Below, one piece after another: positions 45,903 through 55,900 of a stretch of 64,000 nt of DNA; positions within the stretch are counted from its first letter, which is position 1, and every line of letters begins with the position of its first letter. Position numbers and translations under genes: made by a program. The notes under the pieces were generated by a model. The model was not told where the DNA came from. It was given only the letters and a program-made list of their open reading frames with translations, and searched no databases. The DNA is from Endozoicomonas euniceicola (GTDB lineage: Bacteria > Pseudomonadota > Gammaproteobacteria > Pseudomonadales > Endozoicomonadaceae), in the NCBI RefSeq assembly GCF_025562755.1, contig NZ_CP103300.1, positions 2,412,501 through 2,476,500 of the forward strand. The letters run 5' to 3'.

Positions 45903-47043
45903 GTGAAGAACAGGATATTGGTTTTAATGCCGGTGTATGGGTTAAACACGCCGTTGGGCAGGCGCACAACGGTGTGCAGGTTGCATTCTTCGGTAAGCAG
46001 TTTTTTGATCTTGGTTTTTACGCCTTCGCCAAACAGGGTGCCATCGGGCAGTACCACGGCTGCACGACCCCCTTTCTTTTCTGAAGAAGAGCCAGATAAT
46101 ATCTCGATAATCAGTTGCAGGAACAAATCCGCCGTTTCACGGGTTTGCAGCTCTGCCGGAAAGTTTTTCTCAATGCCGTCTTCCTCGGTGCCGCCAAAGG
46201 GAGGGTTGGTGACAATTACATCAATTTCTTCATCCCAGCTGCTCAGGGGCTTGTTGAGGGTGTTGCCGTGTTTGATCTGTAACGGCACTTCAATACCGTG
46301 CAGCAGCATATTGGTGGTGCAGAGCAAGTGTGGCAGCTGCTTTTTTTCGACGCCGTGAATTTGCTGTTGCAGCGCCCGATGGTCTTCGGTGGTTTTTACC
46401 TGCTCTTTCAGGTGGTCTACGGAACAGGCGAGAAAAACCCCTGTGCCACAGGCCGGGTCCATAATGCTTTCGCCCAGCTGCGGGTTGATGCGGTTCACCA
46501 TAAAGCGGGTGACGGCTCGGGGCGTATAGAATTCACCGGCGTTACCGGCGCTTTGCAGGTCACGGAGAATCTGTTCGTAGATATCGCCAAACAGGTGTCG
46601 TTCTTTGGAGTCGGTAAAGTCCACCTCGTTCAGCTTGTTAATCACCTGTCGCAGCAGGGTGCCGTTTTTTCATGTAGTTGAAGGCATCGCTGAAGGCTTC
46701 TTTCACCACAAAACCACGGGGATTGGTGTGAATGGGGGCGGTCAGGTTTTTCAGCCTTGGAAACAGGTCGGTATTAATAAATTCCAGCAGTTCATCGCCG
46801 GTCATGCCCTGGTTGTCTGCCGCCCAGTTGCGCCACAGGTATTGCTCGGGAATTGGCAGACGGTAGTCGTCAAGCTCAAATTCCAGTTCTTCTTCCTGGG
46901 CATCGAATACTTTCAGAAACAGCAGCCAGGACATCTGCCCCAGTCGCTGGGCATCGCCATCGACACCGGCGTCTTTACGCATGATGTCCTGAATGGATTT
47001 GATTACGGAACTGATGGACATGGCGTTCTCTTTAAGTCGGTTT

Positions 47044-47104
47044 AACCACAGAGATCACAAAGGCCACAAAGTTTTTCTTTGTGAGCTCTGTGATCTCTGT
47101 GGTT
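47044..47104. repeat. Large perfect hairpin between hsdR and hsdM
   Basis: Arms of 16 bp (AACCACAGAGATCACA) and 7 bp (CACAAAG), each perfectly matched, separated by 5-nt internal loops around TTTTT. CCACAGAG-type sequences of this kind recur in other gammaproteobacterial genomes as dispersed repeats (from memory). Confidence 0.85.
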
Positions 47105-47124
47105 TATAAAATAGTTCAGGCGGT

Positions 47125-47411
47125 TCAGTAAATTTCGGCTTCAAGTTCGCTGATGGCTTTTTCGTAATCAGCGGGCTTGCCAAAGCCTTTTTTAACGATC
47201 TCAATGGGACGACCGATCTCGTTGAACGGCGCAACCTTGAGCACGTTTTTGTTTTCGATTTCCAACACGCCTTCATCGGCGTATTTTTCCAGCAGGGAGT
47301 TCAGCACGGTCTGGGCAGTGTCGGAGTATTTGGTGAGTTTTGACTTGTCGATGCCTCGGGTCACGGGGCGGATCCGTGCTTTAAAAATAGGCTGGTGTGG
47401 ATTTTCTCATA
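47125..47411 (-). pseudogene. hsdR: hsdR 3' fragment
   Basis: About 95 codons: FKARIRPVTRGIDKSKLTKY, then VLEIENKNVLKVAPFNEIGRP to ELEAEIY. This is the extreme C-terminus of a Type I restriction subunit. The nuclease and helicase domains are missing. With hsdM, rhuM and hsdS it shows the former order hsdR-hsdM-rhuM-hsdS. Confidence 0.8.
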
Positions 47412-47521
47412 AATAGCTGGAGAGGGCAGTCTATTATCAAACAGGTTCCAGACCCGGGCATCAAGAGGTTAGTTATTGGCTGGAGAGCCATAAAAAAGCT
47501 TATGACCCTCCAAAAAATTCA

Positions 47522-48889
47522 CTACCGCATGGTAACGAACTCTTCCGCTGACGTTGGATGAATCGCAACGGTATTATCAAAGTCTGCCTTAGTTGCCCCC
47601 ATTTTTAAGGCAACAGCAAAGCCTTGCAGCATTTCATCAGAACCGTGTCCGATACAGTGAATACCCACAATTTTCTCTTCTCTGCCAGCCGTTACCAGCT
47701 TCATTTTGCTGGGCTGTCGATGATTGGTCAGGGCTGAGTACATCGCAGTGAAGCCACTGCCATACACTTTGATATTATCTTCACCGTAACGCTCAACGGC
47801 TTCTTTTTCAGTCAGGCCAACGGTTCCAATGGTAGGGTGGCTGAAGACAACGGTCGCTACATTGTCATAATTCAGGTGTTCTTCCGGCTTGTTATTAAAC
47901 AGTCGCTCAGACAGGCGACGACCAGCCGCTACGGCAACAGGCGTTAGTTCTATCTTGCCAATGTTGTCACCCACCGCATAAATGCCCGGTACACTGGTAT
48001 TCTGGAACTTATCCACAGGAATATAACCACGCTGATCGGTCTCAACACCGGCGGCTTCGAGATTAATGCTGTGAGTATGAGGTTTGCGTCCCACTGCCCA
48101 GATGACGGTGTCAACATTCAGGCTTTTACCATCTTCCAGATAAACCGTCAGGCTACCGTCGTTTTCTTTGGTGATTTCTTTTGGTACGGAATGCGTATGC
48201 AGGGCCGGGCCTTCTGCTGCCATGATGTCCACCAGTGTATCGGACAGCATGTCGTCAAAACTACGCAGAGGCTTATGCTTGCGAACCAGCAGATGTGTTT
48301 CGCTACCCAGCGCATGAAGCACGCCCGCCAGTTCCACAGCAATATAACCAGCTCCCAGTACTGCCACCCGTTCAGGGCGGTCGATCAAATCAAAGAAGCC
48401 ATCAGAATCAATACCGTATTCAGCGCCGGGAATTTGCGGAATCGCTGGCTCGCCACCGGTGGCAATAGTGATATGGTCAGCAGTGTACTGCACACCATTG
48501 ACTTCAACAGTCTTCGCATCAACAAAACGACCATAGCCGTTAATAACCGTGACTTTATTGTTGCCCAGTACCCGGTCATAGGATTGATGGATACGACCGA
48601 TATACGCTTCGCGACTTTCAACCAGTTTTTTCCAGCTGAAGCTTTTTAGTACAGAATCATGATCAAGGTCAAAGCCATAATCCGGACCATACTTCACCGC
48701 ATCGGATATCTGACCAGCAAACCACATGGCTTTTTTAGGAACACAGCCAACATTCACGCAGGTACCACCGAGGTGTTTAGCCTCAATCAGACCTACTTTG
48801 GCACCATGCACGGCAGCGCGGTTTGCCGTACCAATGCCGCCGCTGCCGCCACCTATTACCAGATAGTCAAAGTGTGTATCTGTTGTCAT
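47522..48889 (-). CDS. gor: Glutathione reductase
   Basis: 455-residue FAD enzyme reducing oxidised glutathione with NADPH. FAD loop GGGSGGIGTANRAA; redox cysteines C44 and C49 in GGTCVNVGC; NADP loop GAGYIAVELAGVLHALG with VRKHKPLR (Arg residues favour NADPH); GDN for FAD; C-terminal HPTSAEE carries the catalytic His-Glu. The length matches E. coli Gor (450). Confidence 0.96.
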   Translation of the reverse strand: MTTDTHFDYLVIGGGSGGIGTANRAAVHGAKVGLIEAKHLGGTCVNVGCVPKKAMWFAGQISDAVKYGPDYGFDLDHDSVLKSFSWKKLVESREAYIGRIHQSYDRVLGNNKVTVINGYGRFVDAKTVEVNGVQYTADHITIATGGEPAIPQIPGAEYGIDSDGFFDLIDRPERVAVLGAGYIAVELAGVLHALGSETHLLVRKHKPLRSFDDMLSDTLVDIMAAEGPALHTHSVPKEITKENDGSLTVYLEDGKSLNVDTVIWAVGRKPHTHSINLEAAGVETDQRGYIPVDKFQNTSVPGIYAVGDNIGKIELTPVAVAAGRRLSERLFNNKPEEHLNYDNVATVVFSHPTIGTVGLTEKEAVERYGEDNIKVYGSGFTAMYSALTNHRQPSKMKLVTAGREEKIVGIHCIGHGSDEMLQGFAVALKMGATKADFDNTVAIHPTSAEEFVTMR

Positions 48890-49012
48890 ACCCTTTACTC
48901 CAAGATCGAAACCCGTCTGTTTTGTATATTGGGTCAGTATTTATTATTTAAAGTTTCAGGCAGGGATGTATGCCCTGCATGGTTCACTGCACTGGTTAAT
49001 CGTTTTCTGCTT

Positions 49013-49702
49013 TCACCTGAGTGGACGGGTCGATATTTCCATCTGTCCCGTTCTCACATTTACAGTGATAAGGTATTGAAAGTCAGGGTCACCATAGTGC
49101 AAAAATGAAAAGGTAAAAACATCTGCCGGTTGAAAGATGAGTACCTCTTCTACCCGCTTAAGCTGATAACCGTCCTGAATAAATATCTCCGTATTCCTGA
49201 CTAGCTGCTCGGCCTTATTGATCCCGACACTCTGATCATATTTTGGTGCTATTGATGGGTTATCCGGATAGCGTTTACCATCATAAGCCATCAGCCTGAG
49301 CGACCCATCGCTCCAGACATAAAAGTCTTTCCAGCCATTGGTCGTATGATCAGAGAGAAGAACAGGCTCCCGGGCCACCGTCATTCGACTAATTTGCCCC
49401 CCCTGGTCACTGCATAAAAAAGCAGTGCAACCACCACTGCCACAGTAATTGATGTCTGTCATAAGTACGAGTGTTTCTAAGCGCCCATCACCATTTAAAT
49501 CAGCTTGCCCATATTTAAGATCAGCAAGGGCAGGAAGGGGAGCCTTACCACTGTCGTTTTCCCTTACACACTGTCGATACATATCTTCTGTAAATGTTAA
49601 CAATGTCTTCGATGTAGCTGAAACAGGTGATTCTGACACAGGGTACCTGTGGCAGGCACTGAGCAGGAAAAACACTATAAAGGTGAGGTGCAGGCATTTC
49701 AT
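49013..49702 (-). CDS. Hypothetical lipoprotein with FG-GAP-like segment
   Basis: About 229 residues from an ATG at 49702, chosen because MKCLHLTFIVFFLLSAC is a signal peptide with lipobox LSAC; the frame extends 24 codons upstream without such a signal. ADLNGDGRLETLVL is an FG-GAP/Ca-loop-like strand. Cys residues in NYCGSGGCTAFLC could form disulfides. Function unknown; likely outer-membrane or periplasm-facing. Confidence 0.7.
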   Translation of the reverse strand: MKCLHLTFIVFFLLSACHRYPVSESPVSATSKTLLTFTEDMYRQCVRENDSGKAPLPALADLKYGQADLNGDGRLETLVLMTDINYCGSGGCTAFLCSDQGGQISRMTVAREPVLLSDHTTNGWKDFYVWSDGSLRLMAYDGKRYPDNPSIAPKYDQSVGINKAEQLVRNTEIFIQDGYQLKRVEEVLIFQPADVFTFSFLHYGDPDFQYLITVNVRTGQMEISTRPLR

Positions 49703-50099
49703 GATTAAAGTGCTACATAAAGCCTCAAAGTGACACGAAAGAGCGAAACAGGTAACACGATCTGCCACTATCAATGAACGAGGAGAAAGATGAGATTTAT
49801 AATAAAAGCCTATAAAAACTGGGCTTCAGGCAATTTATACAACGTTGTCATGACATTGGCATAACGTTTGATTGTAGATGACTGAAAGCAAACATTGCCG
49901 CAATAAAAATAATAATAAGGCAGTGGATCAGCCAATAATAAAAATAATAATAATAATGGCTGGTGTTAAGTGGATTGGTTTGCAGAGTTGATTACAACGG
50001 AATGAAAACCAATCCACTTACTTTCTTTTTATCTCACCTGATCCCACCCTGTTGAAACTGAGCCGAACCCGAAAAGCCCAACCCAGTCACAAGACTTCA
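49703..50099. other. Intergenic region with AT-rich microsatellite and long hairpin
   Basis: Contains AATAAT-type repeats (49907-49957) and a perfect 15-bp inverted repeat TAAGTGGATTGGTTT (49967-49981, 50006-50020) followed on the plus strand by CTTTCTTTTT. The hairpin lies downstream of maeA and may end its transcript. No gene seen. Confidence 0.5.
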
Positions 50100-51800
50100 T
50101 TAGCAGTAAGACATGCGAATACGCCGATATTCCGGACTCCAGCGCTTTTCACGAATACGCTGTTCAATTTCCGTACGCTCGGTTTCCGGAGCCAGTTCTT
50201 CCTTCTGAGCCTGCAAAGCTACTGCCAGTGCAATGTCGTCTGTTACCCGCTGAATACTGTCCAGAGTAGGCAACAGTGGGGATTCACGGTTAATAACTGC
50301 CGGGGATGACAGTGCCAGAGTCTGAACCGCAACGTCCAGCATGCCATCAGAAATACGACGTGCGCCGTTAGCCAGAGCACCCAGCCCCAGACCCGGGAAA
50401 ATATAAATATTGTTGCACTGGGCTACCGGATAACTGCGACCTTCAAAACTCACCGGTTCAAACGGGCTGCCAGTAGCAACCAGTGCCTTGCCTCTGCTCC
50501 ACTTGATAATGTCTTCAGGAACGGCTTCAATCTGGCTAATCGGGTTAGACAGTGGGAAGACGATAGGTTGTTCGTGGTTACGGGACATTTGCTCGATGAT
50601 TTCCTGAGTAAACAGGCCCGGCTGTCCGGAAACACCAATAATAGCGTCTGGTTTGGCATGCTTTACTACGTCAGCCAGTGACACCGAGCCATCCATCATC
50701 CATGGTTGAATAGCATCGTGTTTTTGCGCCAGTTTCTGCTGAAATGCGCGCAGGTCAGACATTTCATCGTGTATCAGACCAAAACGGTCCACCATGTAGA
50801 TGCGCTTGCGGGCTTCTTCTTCAGATAGTCCTTTCGCCATCATCAGACGGACAATCTGTTCGGCAATACCGCAGCCTGCTGAACCGGCACCGAGGAATGC
50901 AACGCTCATATCCTCAATGGATTTACCAGCAGTCTTGGCAGCCGCCAGCAACGTTGCTGCTGTTACCCCAGCCGTTCCCTGGATATCATCGTTAAAGGTG
51001 CACAGCTCGTCACGATAGGTCTCCAGCAACGGAGTGGCGTGGTTAATGGCAAAGTCTTCAAACTGTAACAGGGCATTTGGCCAGCGACGCTTCAGAGCTT
51101 TAATAAAGCTGTCTACAAACTCGTAGTACTGCTCGTCGTCAATTCGTCCGTGCCTCCAGCCCAGGTAGTTTGGGTCATCCAACAGCTTCTGGTTGCTGGT
51201 GCCGCAGTCAAGCATGATCGGCAGTGTCTGGTTTGGCGTAATGCCGCCTACAGCACTGTAAAGCGACAGCTTACCGATACAGATGCCCATGCCACCGACA
51301 CCCTGATCACCCAGGCCAAGAATACGTTCACCGTCGGTGACAACAATCACTTCGATGTTGCGTTTGAAGTTTGCCAGCATGGCATCCATACGGGCGCGTT
51401 CCGGATAAGAGATGTAAAGACCACGGGGACGGCGGTAAAGGTCGCTGAAACGCTGACAAGCCTGCCCGACGACCGGCGTATAAATAATGGGCAGCATTTC
51501 TTCCAGATGACGCTGCACCAGGGCAAAAAACAGGGTTTCGTTGGTATCCTGCAGGGAACGCAGATAAATATGTTTCAGAATCGGAGTGGGCTTAATCGAA
51601 AACGACTTGTAAGCTCGACGACATTGTTCTTCCAGTGTTTCAACACGAGGTGGTAGAAGACCGTGCAGATCCAGCTCACTTCGCTCTTCCAGAGTGAAAG
51701 CTGTACCTTTGTTCAGAAGAGGGTTCTCTAACAACATCCGCCCGGATAAACCTGTATGGATGCTATGGGATTCGGCTCGGCTCATTTCGAAATTACTCAC
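50100..51800 (-). CDS. maeA: NAD-dependent malic enzyme
   Basis: 566 residues (E. coli MaeA 565). Oxidative decarboxylation of malate to pyruvate. IYTPVVGQACQ and RPRGLYIS begin the family core; the catalytic Lys lies near LLQFEDFAINHA, metal-binding Asp in FNDDIQGTAGV, and the NAD loop is FLGAGSAGCGIAEQIV. IVFPLSNPISQIEA and NNIYIFPGLGLGAL follow. Complete and apparently monocistronic. Confidence 0.96.
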   Translation of the reverse strand: MSNFEMSRAESHSIHTGLSGRMLLENPLLNKGTAFTLEERSELDLHGLLPPRVETLEEQCRRAYKSFSIKPTPILKHIYLRSLQDTNETLFFALVQRHLEEMLPIIYTPVVGQACQRFSDLYRRPRGLYISYPERARMDAMLANFKRNIEVIVVTDGERILGLGDQGVGGMGICIGKLSLYSAVGGITPNQTLPIMLDCGTSNQKLLDDPNYLGWRHGRIDDEQYYEFVDSFIKALKRRWPNALLQFEDFAINHATPLLETYRDELCTFNDDIQGTAGVTAATLLAAAKTAGKSIEDMSVAFLGAGSAGCGIAEQIVRLMMAKGLSEEEARKRIYMVDRFGLIHDEMSDLRAFQQKLAQKHDAIQPWMMDGSVSLADVVKHAKPDAIIGVSGQPGLFTQEIIEQMSRNHEQPIVFPLSNPISQIEAVPEDIIKWSRGKALVATGSPFEPVSFEGRSYPVAQCNNIYIFPGLGLGALANGARRISDGMLDVAVQTLALSSPAVINRESPLLPTLDSIQRVTDDIALAVALQAQKEELAPETERTEIEQRIREKRWSPEYRRIRMSYC

Positions 51801-52532
51801 TTCCGCGTTCTGAAAAGAGGTTATGCGTGAATACTATGGGTAGCCGTATCCATTAAACAGACAGGATATTCCGCAATACCATGCGTGAATGCAACGCATT
51901 GGCTGGAAGAAGTAGGAATAAGCTGTTTATGGACGCTTTATTCAGTAGGCAGGTTGATCAGTTCTCAAAACAAAACGACAGTATTGAATGACGGCATTAA
52001 ACGACTTAAGCCTTTTAGTGTTTCGCTGACGTAACATTCGAAGCCTGAAGTTACACTTTTTGTATCGTCGAGTAACAAATCGCCTGGCTAATTTCTGCTA
52101 AGTATAGATCAAACATGGTAGTGGAAAGTACGTATTATCTGTATTTTGTTCTAACACCTGAAAACTGGCACGTTGATTGTATAGATATCGGTGAAAAAAA
52201 TAATAACAGTCTCCAATAACAATAATAATTATCTTGCTTCGGTCACGCAGCGGTATAATAAGAATAATAAAGCTGCCTGCTTTTTCTGATTTCTCTTTTT
52301 TACGTCTTACGTCATCCAGCACCCAATACCTGATCATCATTCATAACCGACAAAATGTGTTCTATGATCATTAAGCTAATAGAGCCTTTACCTGGTTTTC
52401 TTTCAAACAGATGCAAAATGCACTAATTTCAACACCTCTGTGAATCAAATGAGTACACGCTTTTTCTGTTTGATCAAAGGAGTTAGACTCCATAGCGAAC
52501 TCTGAAATCAGTAAAATCTAGAAACGTAACCT
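51801..52532. other. 732-bp intergenic region between maeA and the ArsR gene
   Basis: Low-complexity AATAAT tracts near 52196-52240, as on the other side of maeA. Both flanking genes are divergent, so promoters for both should be here. ATGATCATTAAG-type inverted A/T motifs near 52360 could be regulator sites. No gene recognised. Confidence 0.5.
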
Positions 52533-52862
52533 ATGACTGACACTCAGCAGACATGTTGTACAGAAATCCCCAGCTTATCTGAAGAACGCCTGACCCGACT
52601 TGCTTCACTGTTTCGCCTGCTGGGCGATGAAGGCCGGCTACAACTGGTCATGGCCTGCCTTGATGGTCCCCAGCCTGTATGCTGCCTGTCTGAAATTGCA
52701 GGCATGTCTCAACCTCTTACCAGTCATCACCTGCGTGGGCTCAGAGAAGCACGCATCCTGAAATCATCCCGAAAAGGTAAGCAGATGCTCTATGAGCTGG
52801 ATGACCATCACATTCGCCACGTCGTTCTGGATCTGGCTAATCACGTACTGGAAGACGAATAG
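52533..52862 (+). CDS. ArsR/SmtB-family metal-responsive repressor
   Basis: 109 residues, winged helix with recognition helix SQPLTSHHLRGLREARI and wing KGKQMLYEL. The last helix has Asp91-x-His93...His104-xx-Glu107, exactly the spacing of the SmtB alpha-5 zinc site (D-H-H-E). It also has N-terminal Cys8-Cys9 and Cys50-Cys51 near the alpha-3 position, so a second or thiophilic metal site is possible. Zn-type sensors release DNA on metal binding. No transporter is adjacent. Confidence 0.85.
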   Translation: MTDTQQTCCTEIPSLSEERLTRLASLFRLLGDEGRLQLVMACLDGPQPVCCLSEIAGMSQPLTSHHLRGLREARILKSSRKGKQMLYELDDHHIRHVVLDLANHVLEDE

Positions 52863-52893
52863 TCCTAATTGAATAGCCGCAGCCAACAGCTAT

Positions 52894-52920
52894 TTCAGGT
52901 CGATCACGGATCGACCTGAA
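52894..52920. terminator. Perfect hairpin over the adhesin stop codon
   Basis: TTCAGGTCGATC-ACG-GATCGACCTGAA, 12 perfect pairs. It includes the adhesin TGA (52904-52906) and lies between convergent genes. No T-run follows, so the terminator role is inferred from position. Confidence 0.6.
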
Positions 52921-55900
52921 GGTTCCCATCGTCCAGCAGATTATTGATGATTTCTGAATCCGAGCCACCCAGCGACGATAAATCCACACCCTTCAGCGTC
53001 ACCTTCTGGGTCACATCACCATTGGCCTGACTGCTTATTTCTACGGTGGTATCACCATCCGCGAAGTTAAAGTGCAGGTATTCATCCAGCTGATGGTTCT
53101 CTTCATCCACCAGTACATCACTCAGATCCAGAACATCACCACCTTGCCCAGTATGGAAATCGGTAATAGTGTCTTCAGCTGGCGCTTCCGCAGTACCTGC
53201 ATCATCGGCGTGCCAGATGAAACTGTCAGCACCGTCGCCACCGATCAGGATGTCATTGCCTGAACCACCGATAATACTGTCACCGCCCTGTCCGCCATAG
53301 ACTGTATCATCGCCACCGCTGGCTTCAATAATATCTGCGCCACCAGTCCCGTTAATGATTTCCGACTGATCTGTTCCGGTAAAGTTGTCAGTTAATGCAC
53401 CTTTCACACTCAAGGAGAATGTCTGATTCTGACTGCTGAGGCTGCCATCACTGACGGTAAAGCTAAAGCTGCTGCTAACATCGGTATCTGTTGTCGGTGT
53501 TACGTAAGACAGATTTTCTACATCTGCCACAGTAATGACCTGGTTAGCGGTAACAGCCACCCCGCTCAGCATTAACGAACCAGTTGCAGGCAATGTCGTA
53601 ATGGTAACGGATTGCAGCGTGTCACCTGCATCCACATCGTTGAAGTTGAAATCCTCTCCCTTAAAGCTGTAACTGTCAGCCTGACTTAATAGCAGGGTGC
53701 TATCCGTTGCAGTGGGTACTTCGTTCTGGTCAGTGACCCTGACCGTATAATCACGGGAGTCCGTCAGATTTCCATCAGAAACCTGAACAGTAATCGTATG
53801 GGTCGAATCTGCCTCATGATCCAGCACGGCACCAGCAGCCACAGATACCTCTCCTGTACTGCTATTGATCGTGAATCGCCCACCGGCATCATTGGTTAAG
53901 GAGTAGGTGAGGGTGTCCTGCTCTTCATCAACAGCACTGACAGTACCAATTGAAACACCATCTGTACTGTTTTCTGCAACCAGGAAAGCATCATCCAGCT
54001 GGTTCTCAATGGTGCCGACGTCATAGATGGCTTTAACCTGGCTTGGGGTCAGCGCTTTGTCATAAACAGCGAACTCGTCAAGAGCACCGTTAAAATCACC
54101 TTCATTCCAGTTGCTTTTCATTATGTAGTTATTATCACGGACTCTTTCAGACGGTACAGTTCCATCGGCCTGACCAGCCAATTCACCATTTTTGTAGATA
54201 CTCAGAGTGCCGTCACCAGCAATGGTCGCAGTTACATGCACCCACTCTCCCGCCGGGAAGAAATAGGGAATATCAAGGCCTGATTGCCTGCCTCCCTGGT
54301 CACCATAGATATGGAAAGACAAGCCATTGCTGACTCCCGACTGACCCATTATAATGTTCCCCCGGCCCGCTCCATCACCAAAGTCGAAAATTCGGCTCCA
54401 GGCCTTGTCAAAGCTGTCATATTTCACCCAGGTCGATACTGACATCTCCCCGCCCGTAACCAGCCCTTCAGCTTCGGCTCCTCCAGGCGTCCCATTCATT
54501 GTTAAAGCTGTACCTGAACCATCATAGCCAGCCCCCGGAGTAAGGCTAGCGCTGCCATCCAAAGTCAAACTATGACCATTGCCCGTATTATCGTTGCTGT
54601 CATCAAAGCTGTAAGCCGCGATGATTTCTTCAACCCCGGAGTAAGAAGCCAGCTCTGGCGCTTCATTCACTTCGGTAACATCCAGCGCCCAGAGAATGTC
54701 TGTTGATTCCGCACCGTCGGATACAGTGATATTCACCGCCAGAGAACCTACGTCCTGTTGCCCTGGTGTACCACTAAAGGTGCGGGAGGCAGCATCAAAG
54801 CTCAACCAGTCCGGCAATGGGTCGCCACTGGACAGGGTGGCAGAGAATGAAAGAGCATCGCCATCCGCATCTGTAAACGCTTCAGCAGGCAGGGTGTAGC
54901 TGAATACTGCGTCTTCTGCTGCGGACTGGCTATCAGGAGCGGTAACGACTTCCGGAGCATCGTTGACCGCACCGAACGTCAGCGTTGCCTGTGTCGCCGT
55001 CGTATCGGTGCCATCGGAGATGGTGTAATCCAGTGCCACTGTACCGTTGAAATTACTGCCAGGTGTGAACTCATAGTGATCATGACTGGTGAGACTTCCT
55101 GCGGTAGTCACTGTGTGGTTGTTGGTTGTATCCACAACCTGACCATTTTCAGCCCTGATGTCCAATGCCAGGCTGGAGCTGGCATCAGCGACACGAACTC
55201 CGGCTTCTATATCAGCCTGGCTAACCGCATCATACGACAGTGTTACAAAACCAAGCTCAGCATTGGTCAGGGACTGAGACGGGTCAAATTCTCCCCCGTA
55301 GACATCCCGATCCTGACCAATGCTTATTGCCCCATCAGCCTCAAGGGTTTGACCCGGGGCTACGGTTTGGGTTTCAACCAGTTGGTGGTTGTCAAAAAGT
55401 TTTACGTCACCACTGCCGCTGTCCCAGGTCAGGCTTATGTTATGAAGTTCGCCATCATTTATGTTAACTCCGGCAAATGTCCTTATATTTCCGTCTAGCT
55501 GGAGCATCAGGCTGCCGTCCAGATTCACGGCTATCATCAATGGATTCAACTGAACAGGTGTTACCATACTCAGGATTGAGGCAAATGATTCTTCATGACT
55601 GCCTGTTGACGTATATTCAAACTCAAGACTGAACGCATCAAAGCTTTGCAGTGTCTCAGTGACTTCTATCAGGTTGGATGTATCATCCCCAAAAGCAATC
55701 CCGTTCACTTCCGTCAGAGTGCCATCGGAACCACTGTACGACACATCACTGATCGATAGCGTATCACCGTCCGCATCAGTGGCTCCTGCCAGCAACTGGT
55801 CTTTGGTAATGGTCAGTACCGTGTCTTCTGTACCTGCAAGGCTGATCGCAGAACCGGCTGCTTCCGGAACATCATTTACAGACAGCAGGTTAACCCTTAA

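Larger units (their letters stand above)
43820..47021 (-). pseudogene. hsdM: hsdM, frameshifted and interrupted by IS1634-2
   Basis: Type I N6-adenine methyltransferase. N-terminus (KSIQDIMRKDAGVDGDAQRL) at 46660-47021. At 46665-46670 a run of six T (A on the coding strand) puts MKKRHPAATGD out of frame; five would give MKNGTLLRQVINKLNEVDF. DPACGTGVFL is the SAM motif and VTNPPFGG the catalytic motif. The IS splits NILFFT | KGQPTKDIWFYEHPYPEG; deleting it restores the frame. So two lesions inactivate the gene, unless the frameshift is a sequencing error. Confidence 0.9.

Noticed and set aside
52098..52340. 80-residue minus-strand frame in the maeA-ArsR gap
   Set aside because: Low-complexity AT-rich composition, no ribosome site and no recognisable family.
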